DNA from: Pseudolysinimonas_A sp041984585
GTDB taxonomy: Bacteria; Actinomycetota; Actinomycetes; Actinomycetales; Microbacteriaceae
NCBI GenBank assembly: GCA_041984585.1
Contig: JBHIXX010000028.1
Span: 1-33,046 of the forward strand
Length of the DNA: 33,046 bases
Direction: 5' to 3'
Part shown: positions 1-7,549 of the stretch, piece after piece
How the letters are laid out: every line of letters starts with the position of its first letter
Position numbering within the stretch: position 1 is the stretch's first letter
Made by a program: the position numbers and the translations under genes
The notes under the pieces: model-generated
Seen by the model: the letters and a program-made list of their open reading frames with translations, nothing else
What the model was told of the DNA's origin: nothing
Database searches by the model: none

Positions 1-1
1 C

Positions 2-1363
2 GGCACCTACGCGGTCGCCGCCGGCACCCAGGTGACGGTGACCCCGGTCGCCGCGACCGGCTACACGCTGGTCGGAGACACCGGCCCGTGGAGCCACACG
101 TTCGCCTCCGCCGGCGCCTGTCTCGACGAGGTGACGCCGACGGCGCCGACCTTCCAGGACGACGAGTGCACCGCTGAGCCCGGCGAGTCGTCGGGTGCGT
201 CGTACACGATCCCGTCGACCGAGGGCGTGAAGTACCAGGTGTACCGGCTCATCGGCGGCTGGACGACCGTCGCCGCCGGCGAGCACGTCTACCTGTCCGG
301 CGCGACGGTCTCGCTGCGCGCGGTGGCGCTCACCGGGTACGAGCTGACGGGGACCACGTCGTGGAGTCACACCTTCGGTCCGTGGGCCGGGTTGTGCCTC
401 GTGGATGCCACTCCCGGCGCGAGCTACGAGCTGCCGCAGTGCGTCGTCGACGAGCCGGGCACCATCGCCGACGGCAGCTACACGCTCGACGACGTGACCG
501 GCGTCATCTACTTCGTCAAGATCGGCGACGGAACCTGGACGAAGACCGCGGCGGGGACCTATCCCGTGAGCGCCGGGACGACCGTGTACATCTACGCGAT
601 CGGCGACGTGCTGAACGGGTACAAGATCCCCGGCCCGCTGAGTCAGCAGGACTTCGGACCGTGGACCTTCACCGCGCCGGAGGGCGAGTGCATCGTCGAC
701 GCGGTCCCGGTGGACCCGACGGTGACGCCGCAGACCTGTGAGGTCGACGAGTTCGATCTCGGCACCCTGGTCTCCGGGTGGATCACCATCCCGGCGTCCG
801 AGGGCGTGCAGTACCTGATCGACGGCACCGAGTACGCCGCCGGCGACCACCAGTTCGAGCCGGGCACCTACCAGGTGACCGCCGAGGCGCTGCCGGGCTA
901 CGAGCTCGACGGCTACCCGGAGGGCGGATGGTCGCTGACGATCGAGGAGTCCGAGCTGTGCGGTGACCTGGTCACCTTCCCGCTCGTGACGCCGACGGTC
1001 ACCTTCGCGCAGATCGGCTGCGACGCGGCCGGTTCGTACACCATGGCCACGGTCGAGGGCTTCAGCGGCGCGATCGTCTGGACGGTCGTGACCGGCCCGA
1101 ACACCGACGGCACCCACGCCGTGGCGTCCGCGCAGACGGTGAACGTGTCGGCGGCACCTGCCGAGGGCTACGGCTTCGCGTTCGACCAGCAGACCGAGTG
1201 GGAGTTCGCCTTCGTGGCGCCCGCCGCCTGCGGCGACCTCACCACGCTCGCCCTGACGGGCGGAGCGGTCACCTGGGGCGCGCTCAACCTGGCGGCGCTC
1301 GCCGTCGGCCTGGGCGTCGTCCTGGTCGCGGTGCGACGCCGTGAGGTGAGCGGCACCGAGTAA
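2..1363 (+). CDS. LALTG-anchored modular surface protein, 5' end missing
   Basis: Open from the first complete codon at base 2, so the start and signal peptide lie outside the window; 453 residues are visible. The visible part is a chain of about five modules of 75-100 residues. Each carries a Cys-rich linker (PTV...C...), a Y-x-I/V-DG-type strand, an AAG(D/E)H turn, a PGTY strand and an aromatic-rich end (W-S-x-T), as in secreted beta-sandwich repeats. The C-terminus has the sorting motif LALTG (nt 1247-1261), a hydrophobic stretch and an Arg-rich tail (VRRRE), the layout of a class E sortase substrate (LAxTG family). No sortase gene is in the window. It is one of three neighbouring paralogous surface genes. 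Ligand and role are unknown; adhesion or an S-layer-like function is inference only. Confidence 0.8.
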   Translation, partial: GTYAVAAGTQVTVTPVAATGYTLVGDTGPWSHTFASAGACLDEVTPTAPTFQDDECTAEPGESSGASYTIPSTEGVKYQVYRLIGGWTTVAAGEHVYLSGATVSLRAVALTGYELTGTTSWSHTFGPWAGLCLVDATPGASYELPQCVVDEPGTIADGSYTLDDVTGVIYFVKIGDGTWTKTAAGTYPVSAGTTVYIYAIGDVLNGYKIPGPLSQQDFGPWTFTAPEGECIVDAVPVDPTVTPQTCEVDEFDLGTLVSGWITIPASEGVQYLIDGTEYAAGDHQFEPGTYQVTAEALPGYELDGYPEGGWSLTIEESELCGDLVTFPLVTPTVTFAQIGCDAAGSYTMATVEGFSGAIVWTVVTGPNTDGTHAVASAQTVNVSAAPAEGYGFAFDQQTEWEFAFVAPAACGDLTTLALTGGAVTWGALNLAALAVGLGVVLVAVRRREVSGTE

Positions 1364-1376
1364 CCCGCAGCACCCA

Positions 1377-1413
1377 CGACGCCCCGGCGCGGCTCCGGCC
1401 CGCCGGGGCGTCG
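1377..1413 (+). terminator. Intrinsic-type hairpin after the first surface protein
   Basis: Perfect 13-bp GC-rich inverted repeat (arms 1377-1389 and 1401-1413, 11-nt loop) starting 13 nt after the stop codon. It has no U tract, which is usual in high-GC actinobacteria. Confidence 0.75.
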
Positions 1414-1442
1414 GGCGTCCGCGGCGCGCTCGGCGGCCGGGT

Positions 1443-1460
1443 GTCCCCCGCATTGGGGAC
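1443..1460. promoter_or_regulatory. Palindromic operator-like site, distal copy
   Basis: GTCCCCCGCATTGGGGAC; the inverted repeat extends to GTGTCCCC/GGGGACAC (1441-1448 and 1455-1462). It matches the site at 1483-1500 (shared pattern GTCCYCC-N4-TGRGGAC) and starts exactly 40 bp upstream of it, so the two lie on nearly the same helix face. The cognate regulator is not recognised. Confidence 0.55.
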
Positions 1461-1480
1461 ACGGGAACCCCCGTCCCGGT

Positions 1481-1510
1481 TTGTCCTCCAAAATGAGGAC
1501 CGGCTAACGT
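1481..1510 (+). promoter_or_regulatory. Predicted promoter of the second surface protein gene
   Basis: TTGTCC (1481-1486) and TAACGT (1505-1510) separated by 18 bp form a good vegetative-type actinobacterial promoter. The start point would be near 1517, giving a leader of about 150 nt. The palindrome at 1483-1500 covers the -35 box and most of the spacer. Confidence 0.55.
1483..1500. promoter_or_regulatory. Palindromic operator-like site over the -35/spacer
   Basis: GTCCTCCAAAATGAGGAC has a 6-bp perfect inverted repeat at its ends (GTCCTC/GAGGAC). Its position inside the predicted promoter suggests repressor binding. It pairs with the copy at 1443-1460. Confidence 0.55.
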
Positions 1511-1524
1511 GGAATCGGCGATCC

Positions 1525-1551
1525 GATCCGGGAACCCGAAACTCCCGGATC
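1525..1551 (+). repeat. Inverted repeat in the 5' leader
   Basis: Perfect 9-bp inverted repeat, arms 1525-1533 (GATCCGGGA) and 1543-1551 (TCCCGGATC), 9-nt loop. It lies just downstream of the predicted transcription start of the gene at 1671, so it could act as an RNA hairpin or as a further protein site. The remaining leader to 1670 shows no other clear signal. Confidence 0.45.
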
Positions 1552-1670
1552 ACCCCCGTGATCGCCACACCCCCCACGTCGACGCCATCCCGTCCGGGCC
1601 CCCGCCGGGGCGTCGTCCAGCACGAGCCGAGGCGAGGCACGCCCTCGGTGCGATCCCCTGAGGCTTACCT

Positions 1671-4103
1671 GTGCTCACGCGATTCTTCGCCGTGCTCGCG
1701 ACCCTGGCGCTTGCCGCCGGGCTCGCCGTGACGACCGCGGCCCCCGCATCCGCCCACACGCCCACCGTCTCGTCGACCTGTTCGACCCTCAAGGTCGACC
1801 TGCGCTGGTACGGCGCCGGCAAGTCGAACTACGTGACGGTCACCATCGACGGCGAGGTCGTCGAGGACCACACGAAGTTCGGCGACTCGTTCTTCGAGCA
1901 GTACACGGTCGACACGACGGCGTCGCACTCGTGGAAGGTCGAGATCGACGCGCAGGACGCGGGCTACGACCGGCTCGGGGCGAACGCCCTCACCGGCACC
2001 TGGATCCCCTGCGCCGGCACCGACCTGACCTGCGACGCCGCGACGCTCTACAAGGGCTCCCCGCTGAGCAACGGCGACCACATCAACATGGATGTCTCGC
2101 GCAACGGCGGTGAGATCTTCCAGGTCAACGCCTACGTCGACATCCGTCAGGCGCAGGACCCGGCGAGCGAGTCGGGCCTGGTGGTGCGGCTCAAACTGAC
2201 CACCGGCGAGGTGACGCTGCCGCTCACCAACGCCCAGAAGACCTCGGGCATCCTCGAACTCGAGTACTCCGAGAGCTGGACCGGCACCTGGACGGTGCAG
2301 TGGGTGCAGTACAACTCGTCGTACTTCAACCAGAACCGCGACGAGACCAAGTTCCTGTTCTGCGACCGCAGCACCCCGGTGACCGTGTCGACGGAGCCGA
2401 GCGCGACGCCGCCGACGTGCGCCGCCGACGGCTCGCTCGTCGTTCCGAGCATCCCGCACATCACCTGGACCGGCGGCGCCAACGGTGCCGGCCCCGGCGA
2501 GTACCACCTCGTGGCCGAGCCCGCCGAGGGCTACTCGATCGACGGTGAGAGCGAGTTCGACGTCGTCGTGCTCGCCGCCGGATCCGGCCTGTCGTGTGCC
2601 GAGCCGACGCGCCCGACCCTCGAGCCGGCCGTCTGCGAACCCGGATCGGGCACCGCCACGAGCGCGTACATCGTCATCCCGAGCACCCCGCACGTCGCGT
2701 ACCGCATCGGCAGCACCACTTACGCGGCCGGCGACGAGGTGGCTCTCGCCCCGGGCACCCACGTCGTGTACGTCGACGTCGAGGAGGGCTGGCTCAACGC
2801 CGGACCGGACAGCTACGAGATCGTCGTCGACGAGGTGCCCGGCTGCGACCAGCCGGTGGACTACGTCGCCCCGACCGTCAACCCGGAGCTGTGCGTCGCC
2901 GGGACGGACGCGACGGTCCCCGGCTCGCTGACCTTCCCGTCCGACGTCGAGCACCTCGCCTACACGCTCGACGGCGAGCCGGTCGCGCTCGGTCAGACCG
3001 TGCAGGTCACCGCCGGCAGCCACGAGATCGGCGTCACCGTCGACGAGGGCTACTTCCTCGCCGGCACCGACGGGCTCACCGAGAAGACCTACTCGGTGAC
3101 GGTTCCCGCGGCGACCGACTGCGACGAGCCCACCCCGTACGTCGCCCCGACCGTGGTCGCCGAGTCGTGCGATGCGCAGCTCGGAGGCACCGCGGACGGC
3201 AGCGTGACCTTCGTTCTGCAGCCGCACCTCGGCTACGTGTTCGACGGACAGGCGGTCGACGCCGAGAACCTGGTGTTCGACCGGCCGGCCGGCGCCTACA
3301 CCCTCGTGGTGACCGCCGACGAGGGGTACTTCATCGAGGGCGCCGACGTGGTCACGAAGGAGTACACGATCACCGTGGATGCGGCGGAGGACTGCGCCGA
3401 ACTGGTGACCCTCCCGCTCGACCCCTACGCCAGCCCGGAGACCTGCGTCCCCGGATCGCTCGACGGCGGGGTGGACGACGGCGCGCTCACGATCGTCGGC
3501 GCCGACCACGTGACCTTCTCGGTCTCGAACGACGCGGATGGCGCCCGGCATCCCGTGTCGACGCCGGTGGCGGGCGAGCACTACGCGTTCCCCTACCCGG
3601 CGGGCGACTACCACGTCTGGGCGGAGCTCGACGAGGGGTACATCACGCACAGCGCCACCAGCTGGGCGCTCACCGTCGACCCGCCGTCACTCGACTGCGA
3701 CCTGCCGACCTTCGCGCTGCTGCCCACGGGCGTCAGCTGGGCGGGCGAGAAGTGCACCGACGACGGCGTGCAGCCGGCGACGATCACCGTCGAGCCCTTC
3801 ACCGGGGTGTCGTACTTCATCGACGGCGAGCCGGTGACGTCCACCACGACGGTCGTCGCGGCCGGGTTCCACGAGATCACCGCCGAGGCCGACGAGCCGA
3901 CGAACACGGTCGAGACCGCCTACTGGAGCGTCACCCTCGCCGCGGCGACGGCGCTCTGCGGCGAGCTCACCACGCTCGCCCTGACCGGCGGAGGCGTCGG
4001 CGGGATCGGCATCGTGGCCCTCGTGCTGCTGCAGGCGGGTCTCGTGCTGGTGGCGGTGGCGATCCTCACCCGTCGTCGCCCGGCCCGGCACCGCGCCGGC
4101 TGA
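1671..4103 (+). CDS. Secreted modular surface protein with LALTG sorting signal
   Basis: 810 residues from a GTG start, chosen because a clear Sec signal peptide follows at once (basic LTR, hydrophobic core, cleavage after PASA, about residue 29); only a weak Shine-Dalgarno (TGAGG, 1660-1664) precedes it. Residues ~34-110 form an N-terminal domain (CSTLKVDL..., VDGEVVED-like) also found in the next gene. From ~236 there are about six Cys-containing repeat modules, starting near residues 236, 310, 400, 491, 584 and 684, many with a V-x-Y-x-I/L-DG strand and a D/E-E-GY turn. LALTG is at 769-773, then a ~25-residue hydrophobic segment and an RRRPARHR tail, as expected for covalent wall anchoring by a class E sortase. 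Paired Cys residues suggest disulfides in each module. Function is unknown; display at the cell surface is well supported. Confidence 0.85.
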   Translation: MLTRFFAVLATLALAAGLAVTTAAPASAHTPTVSSTCSTLKVDLRWYGAGKSNYVTVTIDGEVVEDHTKFGDSFFEQYTVDTTASHSWKVEIDAQDAGYDRLGANALTGTWIPCAGTDLTCDAATLYKGSPLSNGDHINMDVSRNGGEIFQVNAYVDIRQAQDPASESGLVVRLKLTTGEVTLPLTNAQKTSGILELEYSESWTGTWTVQWVQYNSSYFNQNRDETKFLFCDRSTPVTVSTEPSATPPTCAADGSLVVPSIPHITWTGGANGAGPGEYHLVAEPAEGYSIDGESEFDVVVLAAGSGLSCAEPTRPTLEPAVCEPGSGTATSAYIVIPSTPHVAYRIGSTTYAAGDEVALAPGTHVVYVDVEEGWLNAGPDSYEIVVDEVPGCDQPVDYVAPTVNPELCVAGTDATVPGSLTFPSDVEHLAYTLDGEPVALGQTVQVTAGSHEIGVTVDEGYFLAGTDGLTEKTYSVTVPAATDCDEPTPYVAPTVVAESCDAQLGGTADGSVTFVLQPHLGYVFDGQAVDAENLVFDRPAGAYTLVVTADEGYFIEGADVVTKEYTITVDAAEDCAELVTLPLDPYASPETCVPGSLDGGVDDGALTIVGADHVTFSVSNDADGARHPVSTPVAGEHYAFPYPAGDYHVWAELDEGYITHSATSWALTVDPPSLDCDLPTFALLPTGVSWAGEKCTDDGVQPATITVEPFTGVSYFIDGEPVTSTTTVVAAGFHEITAEADEPTNTVETAYWSVTLAAATALCGELTTLALTGGGVGGIGIVALVLLQAGLVLVAVAILTRRRPARHRAG

Positions 4104-4115
4104 TCCGGCACGACC

Positions 4116-4166
4116 CGACGGAGCCCCGCGGTCTTCGCTCACGCGAGCGGCCGCGGGGCTCCGTCG
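4116..4166 (+). terminator. Strong hairpin terminator after the second surface gene
   Basis: Perfect 16-bp inverted repeat (arms 4116-4131 and 4151-4166), with a smaller nested stem in the loop (CGCTC...GAGCG near 4137-4150). It starts 13 nt after the stop. Confidence 0.8.
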
Positions 4167-4272
4167 CGTCCGGCGACGCGGCATTCCGACGGCGAGGTCC
4201 GTCGTCTGCCCACCCACCTCCGTGCTCCCCGGGGACGCCGCGGGATGAGGGAAGTCTCACCGCCGTGAGCTT

Positions 4273-4290
4273 GTCGGCCATTAGGGGGAC
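4273..4290. promoter_or_regulatory. Degenerate copy of the operator-like motif
   Basis: GTCGGCCATTAGGGGGAC matches the 1483-1500 site at 12 of 18 positions and keeps the GTC...GGGGAC ends. A -35-like TTGACT lies 4 bp downstream (4294-4299), but no convincing -10 box follows at 16-19 bp. It could mean shared control with the gene at 1671. The rest of 4167-4487 shows no clear element beyond a short GTGAC/GTCAC repeat at 4304-4318. Confidence 0.3.
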
Positions 4291-4487
4291 CGTTTGACTC
4301 GACGTGACTTTCCGTCACCCGAATCATCGGCGGAGGTCGTCCACCCGATAACCCCCGACCCGAACCGCAGGTGTAACGCCTCACCGCTTACCCCTTCCCT
4401 CGTCACGGCGAGCCCGTCCCGAGTGCGTCCCCCCGACGCTCCCGGGTCGTCGGACGTCGGGTCCCCCCACCCGAAAGAGCACCCTCG

Positions 4488-6143
4488 ATGTTGAAGAAGA
4501 TCCTGGCGGCGGTCGGCACCGTCGCCCTGTCCCTCGGGATGGTGAGCGTGGCCACCCTGCCGGCGGCCGCTGCCGCCGCTCCCGACACCAGCGTCAGCGC
4601 CGACTGTTCCGCGGTCAGCGTCGACCTCAAGCACTTCGACGACGACACCGTGATCCAGGTCTGGGTCGACGGCAACCAGGTCGAAGACACCACGTTCGAC
4701 GGCAACTTCAAGACGGACTACGACTTCGCGGCCGGCCCCGACTCGCACACCTACCGCGTGGTCGTCGACACGGTCGACGACGCCGACGAGTCCGACACCG
4801 GCACGGTCACCGTCGACGGCTGCGGCACCACGGAGCAGCAGGAGACCACGGAGGAGCCCACCGGGGAGCAGCACGTCGACGTCACGCTCTGCCACTGGAC
4901 GCAGGCTGGCAAGTGGAACAACCCGCAGGTCATCGACGACGACGCCGCGTTCAACTCCGGCCACCTCGACCCGTCGAAGAGCGACGACCACTCGTTCGAC
5001 ATCATCAAGCCCTTCTATTACACCGACGGCACCTACTTCCCGGGCAAGAACTGGGAGGGCGGCGTGAACGAGCCGGAGTACAAGGACTCCTACCCGTTCA
5101 ACGGCTACACCGGTGAGCAGATCATGGCCAACGGCTGCGCGGTGCCCGAGCCGGAGCCCGAGGTCGTCGTGCCGGAGTACGGCCACGAGGACCAGAAGTG
5201 CGACGACGACGAGTACGTCGCCGGCTACATCTGGGTGACGCTGAACTCGGCGATCACGTTCTCGCTGAAGGACTCCGGTGACAACCCGGTCGCGATCGAC
5301 GGGTCGGGCATGACCGGTCCGCTGACTCCGGGGACGTACTACCTGTCGGCGGCGGACGCGGATGCGAACGACGACTACGACGTGCAGGAGTTCACCGACA
5401 CGGCCATCGTCATCGACGAGTACGGCGACAACTGCGGTGACAACCCGATCGAGGTGTACCCGCAGTACGGTCACGACGACCAGACCTGTGACGTCGACCA
5501 GTACGTCGAGGGGTACATCTGGGTGACGCTGAACTCGGCGATCACGTTCTCGCTGAAGGACTCCGGTGACAACCCGGTCGCGATCGACGGGTCGGGCATG
5601 ACCGGTCCGCTGGCCCCGGGGACGTACTACCTGTCGGCGGCGGACGCGGATGCGAACGACGACTACGACGTGCAGGAGTTCACCGACACGGCCATCGTCA
5701 TCGACGCCTACGGGTTCCTCTGCGGCGACCTCTCGACCGACCCCACGGTTGAGGCCTACGTCTCGAGCACCCCGCTCACCTGCGAGGCGGACGGGAGCTT
5801 CACGCTCTCCGACAACGCCGAGTTCACCGAGGAGCACCCCGGCCCGGCCGTGACCTGGACCGTCAACGGCGGCCCGTCCGCCGCCGGCACCTTCCCGGTG
5901 ACCGCCGCAGGCACGGTCATCGTGCAGGTCGAGGTGAACGGTCCCGACTGGGGCTGGAACAACCCCGAGCAGCAGACGGAATGGGAGCTCGTGTTCGCGG
6001 CGCCCACCGGCTGTGACCTCGAGACCCTCGCCCTGACGGGTGTGGACGACGCCGCGCCGGGGCTCGCCCTCGCCGGGTTCCTCGGACTCCTGGGTGCGGC
6101 GCTGGTCCGCTCTGGAGCCCGCCTGGGACGCCAGCAGATCTAA
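4488..6143 (+). CDS. Secreted modular surface protein with LALTG sorting signal and internal duplication
   Basis: 551 residues from an ATG followed by a clear signal peptide (MLKK, hydrophobic core, cleavage in the Ala run near residue 29-31). Residues ~33-105 are paralogous to the N-terminal domain of the protein at 1671-4103 (CS-x-x-x-VDL, V-x-VDG-x-x-VED). Residues ~125-225 form a module opening VTLCHWT and holding GHLDPS and KPFYYTDGTYFPG, which resembles the CHAT...GH...DIIPPF module of other actinobacterial surface proteins. Two 96-residue repeats follow, almost identical in DNA (see the repeat feature). A last Cys module leads to LALTG (514-518), a hydrophobic segment and an Arg-containing tail. 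The protein is rich in Asp and Glu. Monocistronic. Ligand unknown. Confidence 0.85.
   Translation: MLKKILAAVGTVALSLGMVSVATLPAAAAAAPDTSVSADCSAVSVDLKHFDDDTVIQVWVDGNQVEDTTFDGNFKTDYDFAAGPDSHTYRVVVDTVDDADESDTGTVTVDGCGTTEQQETTEEPTGEQHVDVTLCHWTQAGKWNNPQVIDDDAAFNSGHLDPSKSDDHSFDIIKPFYYTDGTYFPGKNWEGGVNEPEYKDSYPFNGYTGEQIMANGCAVPEPEPEVVVPEYGHEDQKCDDDEYVAGYIWVTLNSAITFSLKDSGDNPVAIDGSGMTGPLTPGTYYLSAADADANDDYDVQEFTDTAIVIDEYGDNCGDNPIEVYPQYGHDDQTCDVDQYVEGYIWVTLNSAITFSLKDSGDNPVAIDGSGMTGPLAPGTYYLSAADADANDDYDVQEFTDTAIVIDAYGFLCGDLSTDPTVEAYVSSTPLTCEADGSFTLSDNAEFTEEHPGPAVTWTVNGGPSAAGTFPVTAAGTVIVQVEVNGPDWGWNNPEQQTEWELVFAAPTGCDLETLALTGVDDAAPGLALAGFLGLLGAALVRSGARLGRQQI
5226..5705 (+). repeat. In-frame tandem duplication, 288-nt period
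   Basis: Nucleotides 5226-5417 and 5514-5705 (192 nt each, offset 288 nt = 96 codons) are the same at 190 positions; the only change turns a Thr codon (ACT) into Ala (GCC). The sequence between the two cores, coding YGH-(D/E)-DQ and the spacer, has diverged. Core identity higher than the flanks suggests recent duplication or gene conversion. Confidence 0.9.
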
Positions 6144-6154
6144 CTCAACACCGG

Positions 6155-6196
6155 CCCGGGGCCCCGCCTGACCCGACATCGCGGCGGGGCCCCGGG
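6155..6196 (+). terminator. Hairpin terminator after the third surface gene
   Basis: Perfect 14-bp GC stem (arms 6155-6168 and 6183-6196, 14-nt loop), 11 nt after the stop codon. Confidence 0.75.
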
Positions 6197-6299
6197 AGCA
6201 CCACTCCGGGCGTCCTCATCGACGAGACGCCGGTGGTCGTCCTTCGGGGGGTGGCCTCCGGATGCGGGTGACCGTCGATGTCCCCCAGTCGCCCGGCGG

Positions 6300-6361
6300 C
6301 GCACCCGCCCCCGGGTGCGTCGGTGCCCCGCCGCGCCATCCCCCTGGCCGGGGCGGGGCAC
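6300..6361. repeat. Two further perfect inverted repeats in the 6197-6546 gap
   Basis: An 8-bp stem (6300-6307 with 6312-6319, CCCC loop) is followed by a 10-bp stem (6323-6332 with 6352-6361). Neither follows a gene directly on the plus strand. The rest of the ~350-nt gap shows no credible gene; a -10-like TAGGCT lies at 6504-6509 before the next gene, without a clear -35. Confidence 0.5.
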
Positions 6362-6546
6362 CCCCGCCGACGTCGGTCTCGACCGCCCCCCCTGCGTCGC
6401 GTCTCGTGCGATCGGCGCGGGGCTCGGGCGCGCGCGGATGCCGCATCGGTCTGGGCACTGTCAACCCCGAGAACCCTGGGAGTGCGGCGGGCGCGTTCCT
6501 CGCTAGGCTGGCTGCAGACCGCTACCCGTGACGAACGGAGACTCCC

Positions 6547-6840
6547 ATGAAAGGCAAGATCCTGTTCCTCGCCGGGCTCGGGCTGGGCTATGTGCTGGGC
6601 ACGCGTGCCGGTCGGGAGAAGTACGAGCAGATGAAGGCGGCGACGCTGAAGTTCTGGAACGACCCGCGCGTGCAGAAGCAGGTGGATGCGGTCGAGGGCT
6701 TCGTCAAGGACAAGGCGCCCGAGGTGGCGGACTTCGTCTCCGACAACGCCAAGAAGGTCGTCGACCAGGTCTCGGGCAAGAAGCCGGCGGCGAAGAAGCC
6801 CGCCGCCAAGAAGCCGGCGTCCAGCAGCTCGTCGTCCTGA
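6547..6840 (+). CDS. YtxH-like small membrane-anchored protein
   Basis: 97 residues with a good Shine-Dalgarno (ACGGAG, 6 nt before ATG). Residues 1-20 form one N-terminal membrane segment with the GLGYVLGTRAGREKYE pattern typical of YtxH-type actinobacterial proteins. The middle is an amphipathic helix (about 25-75), and the tail is a Lys/Pro/Ala repeat (KKPAAKKPAAKK) ending in a Ser run. The family is usually linked to envelope or general stress; its biochemical role is unknown. It is the first gene of a run of four with the holin-X-like protein, the DUF3618 protein and hemD. Confidence 0.8.
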   Translation: MKGKILFLAGLGLGYVLGTRAGREKYEQMKAATLKFWNDPRVQKQVDAVEGFVKDKAPEVADFVSDNAKKVVDQVSGKKPAAKKPAAKKPASSSSSS

Positions 6841-6859
6841 CGTCGGGGCGGAGCGGATC

Positions 6860-7282
6860 ATGCCCGAGAACGCACCCCCGACGCGTCCGCGCAAGCGGTC
6901 ACTGGTGACCCTCGTCGCCGACATCCCCGGTCAGGTCCGGGAGCTGGTCGAGCGCGAGATCGACCTGGTCAAGACCGAGGTCATCGCCAAACTCAAGTCG
7001 CTCGGTGTCGGAGCCGGCCTGCTCGCCGGAGCCGCCGTCGTGCTGCTCTTCATGATCGGCGTGCTGCTGACGGCCGCGATCCTCGGCCTCTCCACGGTCA
7101 TGCCGGGGTGGCTCGCCGCGCTCATCGTCGCGGCGGTGCTGCTCATCATCGCGCTGATCCTCGGACTCATCGGCTACCGCGTTCTCATGCGCGGAGTGCC
7201 GCCGGTGCCGTCCGAGTCGATCGACAGCATCCAGCGCGACCTCAGAGCCATCAAGGGAATCGGAAAGCGAGGAACACCATGA
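6860..7282 (+). CDS. Actinobacterial holin-X-like (phage_holin_3_6) membrane protein
   Basis: 140 residues; the ATG at 6860 has a purine-rich GGCGGAG just upstream. A basic N-terminus (RPRKRS) leads into an amphipathic stretch with PGQVRELVEREIDLVKTEV, the signature of the holin superfamily III proteins widespread in actinobacterial chromosomes, then two membrane helices (about 50-75 and 82-107) and a charged tail. Despite the name there is no phage context and no lysin nearby, so a housekeeping or stress role is more likely. It starts 19 nt after the YtxH-like gene and overlaps the next gene by 4 nt (ATGA). Confidence 0.8.
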   Translation: MPENAPPTRPRKRSLVTLVADIPGQVRELVEREIDLVKTEVIAKLKSLGVGAGLLAGAAVVLLFMIGVLLTAAILGLSTVMPGWLAALIVAAVLLIIALILGLIGYRVLMRGVPPVPSESIDSIQRDLRAIKGIGKRGTP

Positions 7283-7536
7283 GCACTCTGGACGACGCCA
7301 AGGCCGGTGCCGCGAAGGCCCGCGCCGAGTTGGCCGCCACCCTCGACTCGATCGAGGAGAAGTTCGACGTGAAGAAGCGCGTCGGCGAGGTCGGCGGCAA
7401 GGCCGACGATCTGCGCAAGCAGGCCGTCTCCGCCTACGAGAAGAACCCCATCCCGTTCATCGTCGGGGCGGCCGCCGTCGGGGTCGTCGCCATCGGCCTG
7501 ATCGCCTGGGCGATCTTCAGCGGCGACGACGACTGA
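7279..7536 (+). CDS. DUF3618-family membrane protein
   Basis: 85 residues. The start overlaps the previous stop (ATGA, 7279-7282), so it is translationally coupled. The N-terminal half is a charged helix with the ARAELAATLDSIEEKFDVK pattern of DUF3618 proteins. Residues ~58-80 form one membrane helix (IPFIVGAAAVGVVAIG), and the tail is acidic (GDDD). Same operon as the holin-X-like protein, a pairing common in actinobacteria. Function unknown. Confidence 0.8.
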   Translation: MSTLDDAKAGAAKARAELAATLDSIEEKFDVKKRVGEVGGKADDLRKQAVSAYEKNPIPFIVGAAAVGVVAIGLIAWAIFSGDDD

Positions 7537-7549
7537 GCCCGCCGCCCCG

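Noticed and set aside
1443..1500. DosR/DevR or LexA boxes as the identity of the palindromes
   Set aside because: DosR sites have GGGAC...GTCCC, the opposite arrangement to GTCC...GGAC here, and LexA sites of actinobacteria (CGAAC...GTTCG) do not match.
1665..3650. Long minus-strand open frame opposite the surface protein gene (661 codons)
   Set aside because: Arg/Gly/Val-rich translation without any domain, typical antisense shadow of a high-GC gene. The plus strand has a signal peptide, repeats and a sorting signal. The same holds for the long minus-strand frames at 4281-6179, 10630-12897, 17762-19684, 21108-23153 and 27542-30214.
4231..4252. Extra operator half-site upstream of 4273
   Set aside because: Only a GATGAGG-like right half is present; too short to separate from chance in this composition.
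5226..5705. Repeats considered as CRISPR or mobile-element ends
   Set aside because: There are only two copies, 192 nt long, in frame within a coding sequence with 288-nt period; they are protein modules.
6860..7282. Holin-like protein taken as a sign of prophage
   Set aside because: Holin-X family proteins are normal actinobacterial chromosomal genes, and no lysin, capsid, integrase or repressor is nearby.
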